Assembly (NCBI GenBank): GCA_019637685.1 | Contig: JAHBVF010000028.1 | Location: forward strand, 23,391-87,390 | Direction: 5' to 3' | From: Caldilineaceae bacterium | GTDB lineage: Bacteria; Chloroflexota; Anaerolineae; Caldilineales; Caldilineaceae | Length of the DNA: 64,000 nt | Shown here: piece after piece, positions 15,277 through 23,780 of the stretch | Position numbering within the stretch: position 1 is the first letter of the stretch | Layout: the number at the start of each line of letters is the position of its first letter | Notes under the pieces: generated by a model | What the model was told of the DNA's origin: nothing | The model's input: the letters and a program-made list of their open reading frames with translations, nothing else | The model's database searches: none | Translations under genes and position numbers: made by a program

Positions 15277-18077
15277 CCACCCGCCACCGCGGCCACGCGT
15301 CCGCCGCCCTTCTCCTGGCTGCTTTTGTGCTGCTCCTCTTTGCCCGCCTGCTCTTCACAGATCGGGTGCTGGCCAGCGGGGACATCCTGCATTATTTCTA
15401 CCCCTATCGGGACTACGCGGCCGCGGCCCTGCGCCAGTGGCACATCCCGCTCTGGAATCCGTACATCTTCGGCGGCGCACCTTTTCTCGCCAACCCTCAG
15501 GCCGCAGTTCTCTATCCGCTCCACTGGCCGCTCAGTTGGCTGCCCGTGACGAAACAAATCTATTGGAGCGCTGCCCTCCACACCTGGATTCTGGCCCTGG
15601 GCGGCTATGCGCTGATGCGTCGATTGGGAAGCAGTTGGCTGGCTGGGGTCGTCACCGGGCTGGTGCTGGCGGGCAGTGGTTTCTATGGCGGGCTGCTGGG
15701 GCACATCAATCAGATGAACGCCGCGGCCTGGCTGCCGTGGCTCCTGTGGGCGGTGACGGATGACGGTGGACCGCAAACCGCAGACCGCAGACCGCACCAT
15801 TCGCACTTCGCAATTCGCATTTGCCTGTTTTCCCTTTTCGTTGCCCTGTCCCTCCTGGCCGGGCATACGCAGACTGCCTATATCAATCTGTTCGGCGTAG
15901 GAGCAATAGGGATTGGGGATTGGGGGCTGGGGATCAGGCGCTGGCGGCGTCCCCAATCCCCAGCCCCCGATCTCCAGTCTCTACTCGCTTTCCTGCTCAT
16001 CTACGGCTTTGGCACACTCCTTGCTCTCCTCCTCGCCGCCGCGCAACTCCTGCCCTCCCTGGAACTGAGCGGGCTGGGTCTGCGCGGCGGCGGGCTGAGC
16101 TATCAGGAGGTGACCAGCTTCAGCCTGCGCCCCCTGCTGCTGCCCTGGACGCTACTGCCCTCCTATGGCCTGCGGGATTTGAGCGTCGTCTTTGCCACCC
16201 TGGGCTACACAGAATTTGTGGCATCCGTGGGAACCGTCGGGCTGTTGCTGGCCGCGCGGGGACTCTGGCGAGGTCGGGGTAGCCGTCTCTGGTGGCTGGG
16301 CATCGGCTTTGCCGGGCTGGGTCTCTTCCTGGCCCTGGGCCGCTGGAACCCGGCCTACTATCTGCTCTACAAATTCGTGCCCGGCTTCGATCTCTTCCGC
16401 ACCCCCGCGCGCTGGCTGATGCTCTACACACTGGGGGTAGCTGTGTTGGCGGGGATTGGGGTGGAAAAAATCGGAGAGTGGAGATTAGCGATCCGATTGC
16501 CCGCTGTCCGCCGTCTGCGGTATGCCGTCGCCCCTTTGGTGATTCTCCTCCTCTCCGCCGACCTCCTCCTCGCTTCTCTCGCCCTACCCCACACCCACCC
16601 CACCGCGCCCCAGGCCGTCTACGACGTGCGCACCGCGCCAGCCCATCTCCTCACCGACCCGGAGCGGGCGCTGCATCCCGCGGCAATGGGACGCTTTCTG
16701 AGTATGAGCACCATCACCTTTGACCCCGGCGATATGGCCGACTGGCGGCGCATCTTCCGGGAGAGTGAGCCGCCCCAATTGGACGAGTCCGCCTTTCGGG
16801 AATTTGTGATTGCCCTCAAATCCCAGGAGATTCTGGCCCCCAACCTGCCTCTGCTCTGGCGCATCCCCGCCGCGGACGGCTTCGACGGCGGCGTGCTGCC
16901 CCTGGACCGTTACAACCGCTTTCTTAGCCTCTTCATCCCGCCTGACCAGCTCGTGCCCGATGGCCGCCTGCGCGAGCAGGTGAAAAGCATTCCGCCCGCG
17001 GCCCTGCTCGACCGGATGGACATTCGCTACGTCATCACCGACAAAGTGCAGGACCTCTGGTTCCAGGGCGTCTACTACGACCGCCAGATCGGCGCGCACC
17101 TGAACGCAGACGGTGTGGCCGAAATGGCGGTGGGGGTTGACAAGCCATTTGAAGCCACGGAAATCCGGGTGATCGGCGCGCTGGCGGGCGAAGCAGACGC
17201 GCTGGCATCCCTGGCCGACAACACTCTGCCGCTGGTTTCTGTGACAGCAGACGCAGAGGGACAGACGATCCCACTGCCGGCCATCACCGGCGGCGGGGGC
17301 ACGGGCGCGGATTTTGCCGACAACCGGCTGGACAGCCCGCTGGCTGACTCCGCTGGTGCGACAGTAGCCTTCCGGGATGTGCAGGGCGGCAAGCAGGAAT
17401 ACCTGGCCCGGCTTCCTCTGACACAGCCGACCGCGCCTAAACGATTGAATTTTTCCCTTCTGCCAACTGTGCCACAGGGGATAACCGTCACAATCCAGGC
17501 GGTCACGCTCTACGACGAACGCACAGGCACTTTCGTCCCCCTCCTGCCCAGCGACCGGGGCGACTTCCGGCTGGTACACAGCGGGGATGTGAAAATCTAC
17601 GAACGGGTGGGCGGAGGGGGCCGGGTCTCGCTGGTCACTTCGGCCCAGGCCGCGGCGGGGGCGGACGAAGCGCTGGCACGCTTGCAGTCAGGGCAACAGA
17701 CGGTTGTGGAGACAGACCCGACAACGGTGGGCGGGTGGGGATTGACCGGCGGCGCACCCGGCAGCGCTCAATTCGCCGCCTACACACCGGAGCGGATCGT
17801 CGTGGCAACAGCCAGCGACGCCCCTGCCCTCCTCGTCCTGCGCGACGCTTTCTATCCCGGCTGGAGGGCCACTATCGACGGCGCACCCGCGCAGGTTTAT
17901 GCGACAGATGTGCTCTTTCGGGGAGTGGCCCTGCCTGCCGGAACACACGAAGTGATCTTCGTCTACGATCCACCAGCCTGGCGCTGGGGGCTGTTGCTCA
18001 GCAGCCTTGGGATTGTTGTCTGGCTGCTGCTTTTGGGTTTGGGCTGGCGGCGGCGGCGCGGCGTGGATGTGGTATAA
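15273..18077 (+). CDS. YfhO-family membrane protein with in-frame repeat insertions
   Basis: 934 residues from the ATG at 15273 (GGGAGC upstream), overlapping the previous stop by ATGA. About ten or more hydrophobic helices fill residues 1-440; YPYRDYAAAALRQWHIPLWN and FGGAPFLANPQAAVLYP are the YfhO-family signature, related to lipid-sugar glycosyltransferases. A large extracytoplasmic domain follows and one last helix near 905. Translated repeats lie at 15768-15830 (QTADRRPHHSHFAIRI) and 15903-15985 (GIGDWGLGIRRW). Likely works with the two transferases upstream on surface glycans or lipoteichoic-like polymers. Confidence 0.82.
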   Translation: MTTRHRGHASAALLLAAFVLLLFARLLFTDRVLASGDILHYFYPYRDYAAAALRQWHIPLWNPYIFGGAPFLANPQAAVLYPLHWPLSWLPVTKQIYWSAALHTWILALGGYALMRRLGSSWLAGVVTGLVLAGSGFYGGLLGHINQMNAAAWLPWLLWAVTDDGGPQTADRRPHHSHFAIRICLFSLFVALSLLAGHTQTAYINLFGVGAIGIGDWGLGIRRWRRPQSPAPDLQSLLAFLLIYGFGTLLALLLAAAQLLPSLELSGLGLRGGGLSYQEVTSFSLRPLLLPWTLLPSYGLRDLSVVFATLGYTEFVASVGTVGLLLAARGLWRGRGSRLWWLGIGFAGLGLFLALGRWNPAYYLLYKFVPGFDLFRTPARWLMLYTLGVAVLAGIGVEKIGEWRLAIRLPAVRRLRYAVAPLVILLLSADLLLASLALPHTHPTAPQAVYDVRTAPAHLLTDPERALHPAAMGRFLSMSTITFDPGDMADWRRIFRESEPPQLDESAFREFVIALKSQEILAPNLPLLWRIPAADGFDGGVLPLDRYNRFLSLFIPPDQLVPDGRLREQVKSIPPAALLDRMDIRYVITDKVQDLWFQGVYYDRQIGAHLNADGVAEMAVGVDKPFEATEIRVIGALAGEADALASLADNTLPLVSVTADAEGQTIPLPAITGGGGTGADFADNRLDSPLADSAGATVAFRDVQGGKQEYLARLPLTQPTAPKRLNFSLLPTVPQGITVTIQAVTLYDERTGTFVPLLPSDRGDFRLVHSGDVKIYERVGGGGRVSLVTSAQAAAGADEALARLQSGQQTVVETDPTTVGGWGLTGGAPGSAQFAAYTPERIVVATASDAPALLVLRDAFYPGWRATIDGAPAQVYATDVLFRGVALPAGTHEVIFVYDPPAWRWGLLLSSLGIVVWLLLLGLGWRRRRGVDVV

Positions 18078-18089
18078 TTTTGTCATTGG

Positions 18090-18122
18090 AGAAGTTCGAC
18101 TTTTGTCAAAAGTCGAACTTCT
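18090..18122. repeat. AGAAGTTCGACTTTT hairpin, copy 1
   Basis: Perfect 15-bp arms (18090-18104, 18108-18122) with loop GTC. The same arms recur at 61255-61287 and, lengthened to 23 bp, at 44294-44343. Confidence 0.85.
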
Positions 18123-18148
18123 GAATCTTTGAGGGCGCAGGAGGTGTT

Positions 18149-18715
18149 GTGATCAACTTTTTCAACCGGGTGGTGGCCGTCGTTGTGTGGCTGGTTCTGC
18201 TGGCTGGCCTTGTCTACGTAGCGGTGGCACCCCTGGACGTGCTCAGTGGCGTCTCGGCCCGCACGGGCCTCTTTGCCGAGCAGTTGACACTCTGGAAATC
18301 TTCCAGCCCCACCAATTTTCTCATCGGACAGATCGCCGTGGGCCTGGCTGGGCTGCTGCTTTTTGGCACACTGCTGTGGGTGGAACTGTGGCCCAGACGG
18401 CAGCGGGGTGTGCGCGTGCATACCACTGAGGGCGGCTCGGTGGAACTGGACACCCGCAGCATTGCCCGCCGCCTGGTCTGGCATCTGGACCAACTGGCCG
18501 AAGTGATTACTGTCATCCCCGATGTGAAGGCACGGGGCAGCGCCGTGGATATTCAGCTAGAGATCGAGACGGCCCCGGACATCGACGTGCCTATGAAGAC
18601 CGACGAAGTGGTGGAAGTGACCCGGGATATTATCGAGCAGGAGTTGGGGCTAAAATTGGGCAAGCTGGATGTACGCATGCGCCACGCACCCTTCGACGAG
18701 GAATGGGCAGCATAG
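18149..18715 (+). CDS. AmaP/Asp23-like membrane protein
   Basis: 188 residues; GTG start with GGAGG upstream. Two N-terminal membrane helices (VVAVVVWLVLLAGLVYVAVA and QIAVGLAGLLLFGTLLWVEL), then a soluble domain whose strands and charged pattern (DVKARGSAVDIQLEIETAPD, VTRDIIEQELGLKLGKLDV) match the AmaP/Asp23 alkaline-shock group that sits at the inner face of the envelope in Gram-positives. Function is envelope-stress related at best guess. It follows a dispersed hairpin and a TATAAT at 18073-18078. Confidence 0.7.
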   Translation: MINFFNRVVAVVVWLVLLAGLVYVAVAPLDVLSGVSARTGLFAEQLTLWKSSSPTNFLIGQIAVGLAGLLLFGTLLWVELWPRRQRGVRVHTTEGGSVELDTRSIARRLVWHLDQLAEVITVIPDVKARGSAVDIQLEIETAPDIDVPMKTDEVVEVTRDIIEQELGLKLGKLDVRMRHAPFDEEWAA

Positions 18716-18722
18716 AGGCTGC

Positions 18723-19277
18723 CTATTCCCGCACGATGTCGATGACGCCTGTTGTCAGGCTGATGGTTTTGATGCGGGCACGGGCCACATCCGCCTGGGC
18801 CAGCGCCGCATTGAGGGTGGCGTTTAGCGTGCCAATCAGCGGGCCAGGCACTTTGACACCGGCCATTTTGGCCTCCTTGACCGCAATCTCCAGCTCACCG
18901 TCGTTGGCCGCCAACTCTCCGGAGAGGATGAGTTCGCCGGAAACAGGCAGCACCCCTTCTTTCATTTGGCCGCGCATCACCACTTCGCCCGGCTCGAACC
19001 AGACAGTCAGATTCTCTACTGGGGAGTCTGCCCCACCCGCGGCCAACTGTTCCGCCAATAGACTGGTGAACTGGGCTTCGGTCAAGCGCAGTTGATTGCT
19101 GGTACGGGCTTCGGCAATCAAACGCTGGGCTTCGGTGGCGGATTCTGCGCTCACCGCCACTGTCCGTTCCGGTGTGGACACCCCGGATTTGGACCCAAAA
19201 CCCAACGCCGAACAGCCGGCCATCACAAAGACCAGAAGCGCGATAAAAAGCAATGACAACCGTTTGGACACAGGCAT
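18723..19277 (-). CDS. lipoprotein
   Basis: 184 residues from the ATG at 19277 with GGAGG four bases upstream. Signal peptide with lipobox: LLFIALLVFVMAGC, Cys22 being the lipidation site. The mature part alternates strands (ENLTVWFEPGEVVMRGQMKE, VSGELILSGELAANDGELEI), like a lipid-binding beta structure of the DUF2993/LmeA type. Divergent from scpB, convergent with the AmaP-like gene. Likely anchored on the outer face of the membrane. Confidence 0.72.
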   Translation of the reverse strand: MPVSKRLSLLFIALLVFVMAGCSALGFGSKSGVSTPERTVAVSAESATEAQRLIAEARTSNQLRLTEAQFTSLLAEQLAAGGADSPVENLTVWFEPGEVVMRGQMKEGVLPVSGELILSGELAANDGELEIAVKEAKMAGVKVPGPLIGTLNATLNAALAQADVARARIKTISLTTGVIDIVRE

Positions 19278-19390
19278 ATCGCCTCCTTGTATTGATTCGT
19301 AGCCTGTTTGCCAGGCTTTTTTCGAGCGGCCCAAGCGCAACACCGCTACCCGACGAACAGCAGACATTTGTTGAGGACAGGACAGCTTTG

Positions 19391-20170
19391 ATGAACTCCA
19401 ACGAGACTCCGCCCCCAGCGCCCTTTTCCAGCAACGGACAGCACACCGAGCCGTTTCTGGAAGCGGCTGACACCGAAACAGATGACCCCACAGAAATGGG
19501 TCTCGCAGAAACAGGTGCTGAATTGGGAAGCGAAGCAGCGGCCGTCGATACCGCGCCTGCTACGCCGTTGAGGCCGGAGCCGTCCGACGCGCTCAACGAG
19601 GAGAACGCTGACCAGCCCGCGGAAGTTCCCCTGCTCTCGACGCTGGAGAGTCTGCTCTTTGTGGCCGACGAGCCGGTGGAGCCAGCCCGGCTGGCCCAGG
19701 CATTGCGTTGTCCGGTTGCAGATGTGCAAGCAGCACTCGCCCATCTGCGCACAGAATACGAAACCCACAACCGGGGCGTGCGCTTGCAGGAGCGCAACGG
19801 CAAAGTCCAGTTGGTGACGAATCCCGCCGCGGCCCAGGCCGTGGAAGATTTTCTCAGCCTGGACCTGACCACCAAACTCAGCGGCCCGGCATTGGAAACA
19901 CTGGCGATTGTCGCCTACCGCCAGCCCGTGACCCGCGTGCAGATCGAAGCTGTGCGCGGGGTGGACTGTTCCGGGATGGTGCGCAAGTTGGAGCAACAGG
20001 GGCTGGTGGAGGAGGTGGGGCGCATGGAGACACCGGGGCGACCGATTCTCTACGGCGTCACCGATCTCTTTCTGCAACACTTCGGCCTGACCCATCTGGA
20101 GGAGTTGCCCGCCCTGCCTGAGTTGGACGCGGATTCGTTGCGGGCGGTGATGGCGCTGGTGGAGGAGTAA
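19391..20170 (+). CDS. scpB: segregation and condensation protein ScpB
   Basis: 259 residues from the ATG at 19391 with AGGAC upstream; a longer frame overlaps the divergent lipoprotein gene and is unlikely. After an acidic, disordered 85-residue N-terminus, LLSTLESLLFVADEPVEPAR starts the first winged helix, and LSGPALETLAIVAYRQPVTR the second, the ScpB hallmark. ScpB joins ScpA and SMC to condense and segregate the chromosome. The scpA gene is not next to it. The long acidic leader is unusual compared with typical 180-200 residue ScpB proteins. Confidence 0.9.
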   Translation: MNSNETPPPAPFSSNGQHTEPFLEAADTETDDPTEMGLAETGAELGSEAAAVDTAPATPLRPEPSDALNEENADQPAEVPLLSTLESLLFVADEPVEPARLAQALRCPVADVQAALAHLRTEYETHNRGVRLQERNGKVQLVTNPAAAQAVEDFLSLDLTTKLSGPALETLAIVAYRQPVTRVQIEAVRGVDCSGMVRKLEQQGLVEEVGRMETPGRPILYGVTDLFLQHFGLTHLEELPALPELDADSLRAVMALVEE

Positions 20171-20194
20171 TTGGGCTATTCCAAGATTTAGATT

Positions 20195-20255
20195 ATCCAC
20201 AGATTTCGCAGATTTTCACCGATTTCCTCAGTGAAAATCTGCGAAATCTGTGGAT
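20195..20255. repeat. 25-bp-stem palindrome between scpB and the MBL gene
   Basis: 20195-20219 and 20231-20255 are perfectly complementary over 25 bases around an 11-base loop; arms contain GATTTCGCAGATTTTCAC. It sits between two convergent genes, 25 bases after scpB and 20 before the MBL stop. There is no T-run on either side. Confidence 0.85.
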
Positions 20256-20274
20256 AGCTTCGCCTGAATGTGCC

Positions 20275-21171
20275 TTATTGCTTGCGTTCTCGTTTGACCG
20301 ATGATGGCGAGTCCTCGCCTGATTGGTCCTGCCCCGCTAATTCCACCCCCGGATCAAAAACCTCATTGTACCGCCGACACGCGGCAATCAGATTCCCCGC
20401 CGAGAAGTGACCGCCCGTCCAGAAACGAATCGACGGTTCGCCGCCACACAGCCGCCGGATGATTTCGTCGTCGGGCATGCCCAGGCTGTCCAGGTGGGCC
20501 ACGTCCCGGCAGAGGGTGAGAAGCTGGCCGATTTTGCCGTGGATTTCGGGCAGAGGTGTGCGGCGCACATGGCCGCTGCCGGGGAAGAGCCGTTCTGGGT
20601 GCAGGCTGGCCAGCCCGCGCAGGCTGCTGATTGTGCCGAACATCTCGAACTCCGACGACCAGGCCCGGTCCCGCCCGCCGATGAAGGCGTCTCCGCTGAA
20701 GAGCCAGCGCTGCTTCGGCTCGAAAAAGGCGATGTGATCCCGGCTGTGGCCCGGCGTCTCCACCACACGCAGCAAGAAACTGTCGGTCTGCACAGCCAGT
20801 CCCAGCGGCTCCACAGTGGCAACCGCTGGAGGCGTGCCCCACAATAGCCGCCGGTATAGCTGCTGGCCCAAGCGATGGGGTTCTGTGATGGTGGGAATTG
20901 TAGCCGCGGCGGCCCGGATGGTCGCCTGGGGAAAGCGCTGGTGCAGGGCGTGCAGCCCGCCTGTGTGGTCCTCGTGGCCGTGGGTGACGACGATCTGTTC
21001 CACGCCCAACTGCTCCACGATCTGCACCAGTTCATCGGCCAGGCAGGGCGGCCCGCTGTCGATGAGCAGCCCGTCCAGCCAATAGGCCGCGGTCCAATAG
21101 AGTGGCCGCCCCAAAAGGGTGCGGGCCATACGGATTGCGGTAACGGAGCCGTGGGATTGGATGTCGATCAT
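20275..21171 (-). CDS. MBL-fold metallohydrolase
   Basis: 298 residues. Metal ligands THGHEDHTGG (about 63-72), ETPGHSRDH (138-146) and FSGDAF (158-163) define a glyoxalase II/beta-lactamase-like hydrolase with two metals. The C-terminal helical part (LGMPDDEIIRRLCGGEPS) resembles LACTB2-like members. Substrate unknown; a thioester or phosphodiester is typical. No signal peptide. Followed upstream by a hairpin repeat at 21223-21260. Confidence 0.85.
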   Translation of the reverse strand: MIDIQSHGSVTAIRMARTLLGRPLYWTAAYWLDGLLIDSGPPCLADELVQIVEQLGVEQIVVTHGHEDHTGGLHALHQRFPQATIRAAAATIPTITEPHRLGQQLYRRLLWGTPPAVATVEPLGLAVQTDSFLLRVVETPGHSRDHIAFFEPKQRWLFSGDAFIGGRDRAWSSEFEMFGTISSLRGLASLHPERLFPGSGHVRRTPLPEIHGKIGQLLTLCRDVAHLDSLGMPDDEIIRRLCGGEPSIRFWTGGHFSAGNLIAACRRYNEVFDPGVELAGQDQSGEDSPSSVKRERKQ

Positions 21172-21222
21172 TTGTGAAGCCAGTACAAAATATAAGCAGA
21201 AGCGGTACGTGCTGCGTGATGC

Positions 21223-21260
21223 GTGCTGCGTGAGATCATTCGGGCGTTCTCACGCAGCAC
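21223..21260. repeat. GTGCTGCGTGAGA hairpin
   Basis: 13-bp arms (21223-21235 and 21248-21260) with a 12-base loop; the left arm is preceded by a second partial copy of GTGCTGCGTGA. Overlaps the 3' end of the thioesterase gene. Confidence 0.7.
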
Positions 21261-21690
21261 TTCTCACATTTCCCGTCAGTCCCTCTGCCACCCAATCGGG
21301 TATGCGCGTCATCGCGCCGCTGTTGTCCACACAGATGTGGCTGGTGCGGCCCGCGGCGCAGAGGACGCCGCTGTCGCTGTTGAACACTTCGTAGCTGAAT
21401 TCCACCTGGCGGCTGCGCAGACTGACCAGCCGGGTGATCACCTGCACCGGATCGCCAAAGCGCAGGGCCGAGCGATAGCGGCACTGGACATCCGTCACAG
21501 CGAAGTTGTAGCCCGCCTTGGAAATCTGGGCATAGGGCAACCCGGCCCCACCCATCCACGCCACCCGCCCGGCCTCGAACCAGACAATATAGCTGGCGTG
21601 ATGGACGACACCCATTTGGTCCGTTTCCGCGAAGCGGACGGTGATGTCCAAAGAGTGAGCGAAGTCCCCTCTACTCTCCTTCGGCTGCAT
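21250..21690 (-). CDS. YbgC/4-hydroxybenzoyl-CoA-type thioesterase
   Basis: 146 residues from the ATG at 21690. FAETDQMGVVHHASYIVWFE carries the hot-dog catalytic Asp and the family's H-x-x-Y region; RYRSALRFGDPVQVITRLV follows as expected. It splits short or aromatic acyl-CoA thioesters in the cytoplasm. The start overlaps the end of the antitoxin gene by 20 bases, so it may ride on the toxin-antitoxin transcript. Its C-terminal codons overlap the hairpin at 21223-21260. Confidence 0.83.
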   Translation of the reverse strand: MQPKESRGDFAHSLDITVRFAETDQMGVVHHASYIVWFEAGRVAWMGGAGLPYAQISKAGYNFAVTDVQCRYRSALRFGDPVQVITRLVSLRSRQVEFSYEVFNSDSGVLCAAGRTSHICVDNSGAMTRIPDWVAEGLTGNVRSAA

Positions 21691-21949
21691 ATTCTTCTTC
21701 CATCTGTCGCCAGAACTCGTCAGCCGGGATACCCTTGCCTTCCGCAATCTGTCGTCTACTGGTGGCAAGAAGCTCCTGTAACTGGGGGGAATAAGCCATT
21801 TTCAATCGCTCCATGTCGGATGGATCGGTAATGAGGGACAAAATGGCAAGCGGTTGCCCATTCTCGGTGATCAGAACCGCCTCATTGCCTGGTTTGCGTA
21901 CAAGCACATCCAGGTTCTCTCTTACCTCTGCAATTGTAAATGTTCTCAT
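21671..21949 (-). CDS. Phd/YefM-family antitoxin
   Basis: 92 residues, ATG at 21949 with GGAGA upstream and overlapping the toxin stop by ATGA. MRTFTIAEVRENLDVLVRK and VLITENGQPLAILSLI are the Phd/YefM DNA-binding fold; the Glu-rich tail (EFWRQMEEEYAAEGE) is the toxin-binding part. It would neutralise the toxin encoded just upstream and repress the module. Confidence 0.85.
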   Translation of the reverse strand: MRTFTIAEVRENLDVLVRKPGNEAVLITENGQPLAILSLITDPSDMERLKMAYSPQLQELLATSRRQIAEGKGIPADEFWRQMEEEYAAEGE

Positions 21950-22257
21950 AACTCTATCTCCTTGCCGCCAACCAGCAGGCGATTTCCGCGCTTGATACCG
22001 AGTGCCAGAATATGTACCTCTCTGCTTTCTGGCAATACTTCGTATAACACCCGGAATCGATTGTTTGGCCCAAGCCGAAGCTCCCAAGTGGCACCGATTT
22101 CCGTCGGTCTTTTGAGCGGTTTACGATTGCGTGTCTCTGTTGTCGGCTCAAATCGCAATTGCTCAACAGTCGTTTGAAAGATGAGAGAATGATAGCGACG
22201 TTGAATGGAAGCCAAGAGCTGTTTGACGGCTTCTGCAAAGACAATTTCAAAGTCCAT
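21946..22257 (-). CDS. RelE/ParE-family toxin
   Basis: 103 residues. Pattern VFAEAVKQLLASIQRRYHSL, then strand-rich TWELRLGPNNRFRVLYEV and REVHILALGIKRGNRL, is that of RelE/ParE toxins, usually ribosome-dependent mRNA nucleases. Here the toxin gene precedes the antitoxin gene, the reverse of most RelE-type pairs and like the HigBA order. The ATGA overlap couples their translation. Confidence 0.83.
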   Translation of the reverse strand: MDFEIVFAEAVKQLLASIQRRYHSLIFQTTVEQLRFEPTTETRNRKPLKRPTEIGATWELRLGPNNRFRVLYEVLPESREVHILALGIKRGNRLLVGGKEIEL

Positions 22258-22272
22258 CGCAATTTGCCTGTT

Positions 22273-23706
22273 TTACATATGAATCGGATGACCTTCGACC
22301 GCGTGTGCGGCTTCCATCACCACTTCGCTCAATGTCGGGTGGGCGTGGACATTGCGGGCGATCTCCGCCGGGGTAATCTCCATCATCTGGGCCAGGCTGA
22401 TCTCCGGCAGAAGCTCCGTGGCACCCGGGCCGACGATATGCGCGCCCAGAATTTCGCCGTATTTGGCGTCGGCGATGAGCTTGACAAAACCCACGCGTGC
22501 GCCCAATGCCTGGGCTTTGCCGTTGGGCATAAAGGGAAACTTGCCGATTTTGATGTCGTGGCCTTCTGCCCGGGCTTGCGCTTCGGTCAGACCCAGACTG
22601 GCGACCTGCGGCTGACAGTAGGTGCAGCGGGGCAAGAAGCGGTAGCGCTCGGCGGGAATGGGCATTGTTTCCACCCCGGCGATGGTCTCCGCGGCCACAA
22701 TGCCCTGGGCGCTGGCCACGTGGGCCAGGGCCAATTTCCCCGTGCAGTCACCGATGGCAAAAATGTGCTTGACGTTCGTGCGCATATTGGCGTCGATATC
22801 GACAAAGCCCCGCTTGTCCGTCTCCACACCCGTGGCGTGCAGCCCCAATTTATCTGTGTTGGGGCGAATGCCAATCGCCATCAGCACTTTGTCTGCCTCG
22901 ATCGTTTCGGTTTCGCCGCTTTTGACATTTTTGACTGTCACCTTCACGCCGTCGTCGGTCTTTTCCACCTGCTCCGTGCGCGTCCCGGTCAGCAGACGAA
23001 TGCCAGCCTTTTTGAAGCTCTTCTCGACTTCAGCGCAGACCTCCGCATCTTCCAGGGGCAGAACAGAGTCCATCATCTCCACAATCGTCACGTCCACGCC
23101 GTATGTGCGGTAGACATAGCTGAACTCCATTCCGATTGCGCCGGAGCCGACAACCACCAGTTTTTTGGGCAGATTTTCCAGCACCACCGCGTCCCGGTAT
23201 TGGATCACCCGCTCGCCGTCGATCTCCACGTCGGGCAGGGAAGCCGCACGCGCGCCCGTTGCCAAAATGATGTGGGCCGCGCTGACTGTGCGCTCCTCTT
23301 TCACTTCCATATATTCCGAGCCGCCCACCCGCACGCTGTGGGAATTGACAAAGACGCCGTGGCCGTTGATGACATCAATTTTGTTCTTCTTCATCAAAAA
23401 GGCCACGCCTTTGGTCTGGCGATCCACAATACTGCGGCTGCGGGAGACAGCTTTGCTGAAATCGACGGTCAGATTATCGAAGCTGAAACCGAAATCCGCC
23501 GCGGCGTGCAGGTCTTCCAGCACCTCCGCGTTGTGGATCAGCGCTTTGGTGGGGATGCACCCCCAGTTCAGGCAGACGCCGCCCAGGTTCTCTCGCTCCA
23601 CCACCGCTGTTTTCAGCCCCAATTGGGCGGAACGGATCGCGGCCACATAGCCGCCCGGCCCACCGCCAAGTACGAGAACGTCGTAGTCGTAATTATGTGT
23701 TGTCAC
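22273..23706 (-). CDS. lpdA: dihydrolipoamide dehydrogenase
   Basis: 477 residues from the GTG at 23706 (GGGGAGGAAAC upstream). FAD site VLGGGPGGYVAAIRSAQLG, redox disulfide GGVCLNWGCIPTKAL, NAD site VVGSGAIGMEFSYVY, and the catalytic HAHPTLSEVVMEAAHAV at the end are all present. The enzyme reoxidises lipoyl groups of 2-oxoacid dehydrogenases or the glycine cleavage system, passing electrons to NAD. No E1/E2 genes are adjacent, so which complex it serves is open. Confidence 0.96.
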   Translation of the reverse strand: MTTHNYDYDVLVLGGGPGGYVAAIRSAQLGLKTAVVERENLGGVCLNWGCIPTKALIHNAEVLEDLHAAADFGFSFDNLTVDFSKAVSRSRSIVDRQTKGVAFLMKKNKIDVINGHGVFVNSHSVRVGGSEYMEVKEERTVSAAHIILATGARAASLPDVEIDGERVIQYRDAVVLENLPKKLVVVGSGAIGMEFSYVYRTYGVDVTIVEMMDSVLPLEDAEVCAEVEKSFKKAGIRLLTGTRTEQVEKTDDGVKVTVKNVKSGETETIEADKVLMAIGIRPNTDKLGLHATGVETDKRGFVDIDANMRTNVKHIFAIGDCTGKLALAHVASAQGIVAAETIAGVETMPIPAERYRFLPRCTYCQPQVASLGLTEAQARAEGHDIKIGKFPFMPNGKAQALGARVGFVKLIADAKYGEILGAHIVGPGATELLPEISLAQMMEITPAEIARNVHAHPTLSEVVMEAAHAVEGHPIHM

Positions 23707-23780
23707 AGTTTCCTCCCCTAAAGGAAAGGGATGAAGCACAGAAAGTGGCCTTTGGGTTTGTATCACCCAAGCGCCGCTGT

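Noticed and set aside
22159..23721. 520-codon plus-strand frame across lpdA
   Set aside because: Antisense shadow with His/Gln-rich composition; the sense gene has every lipoamide dehydrogenase motif.
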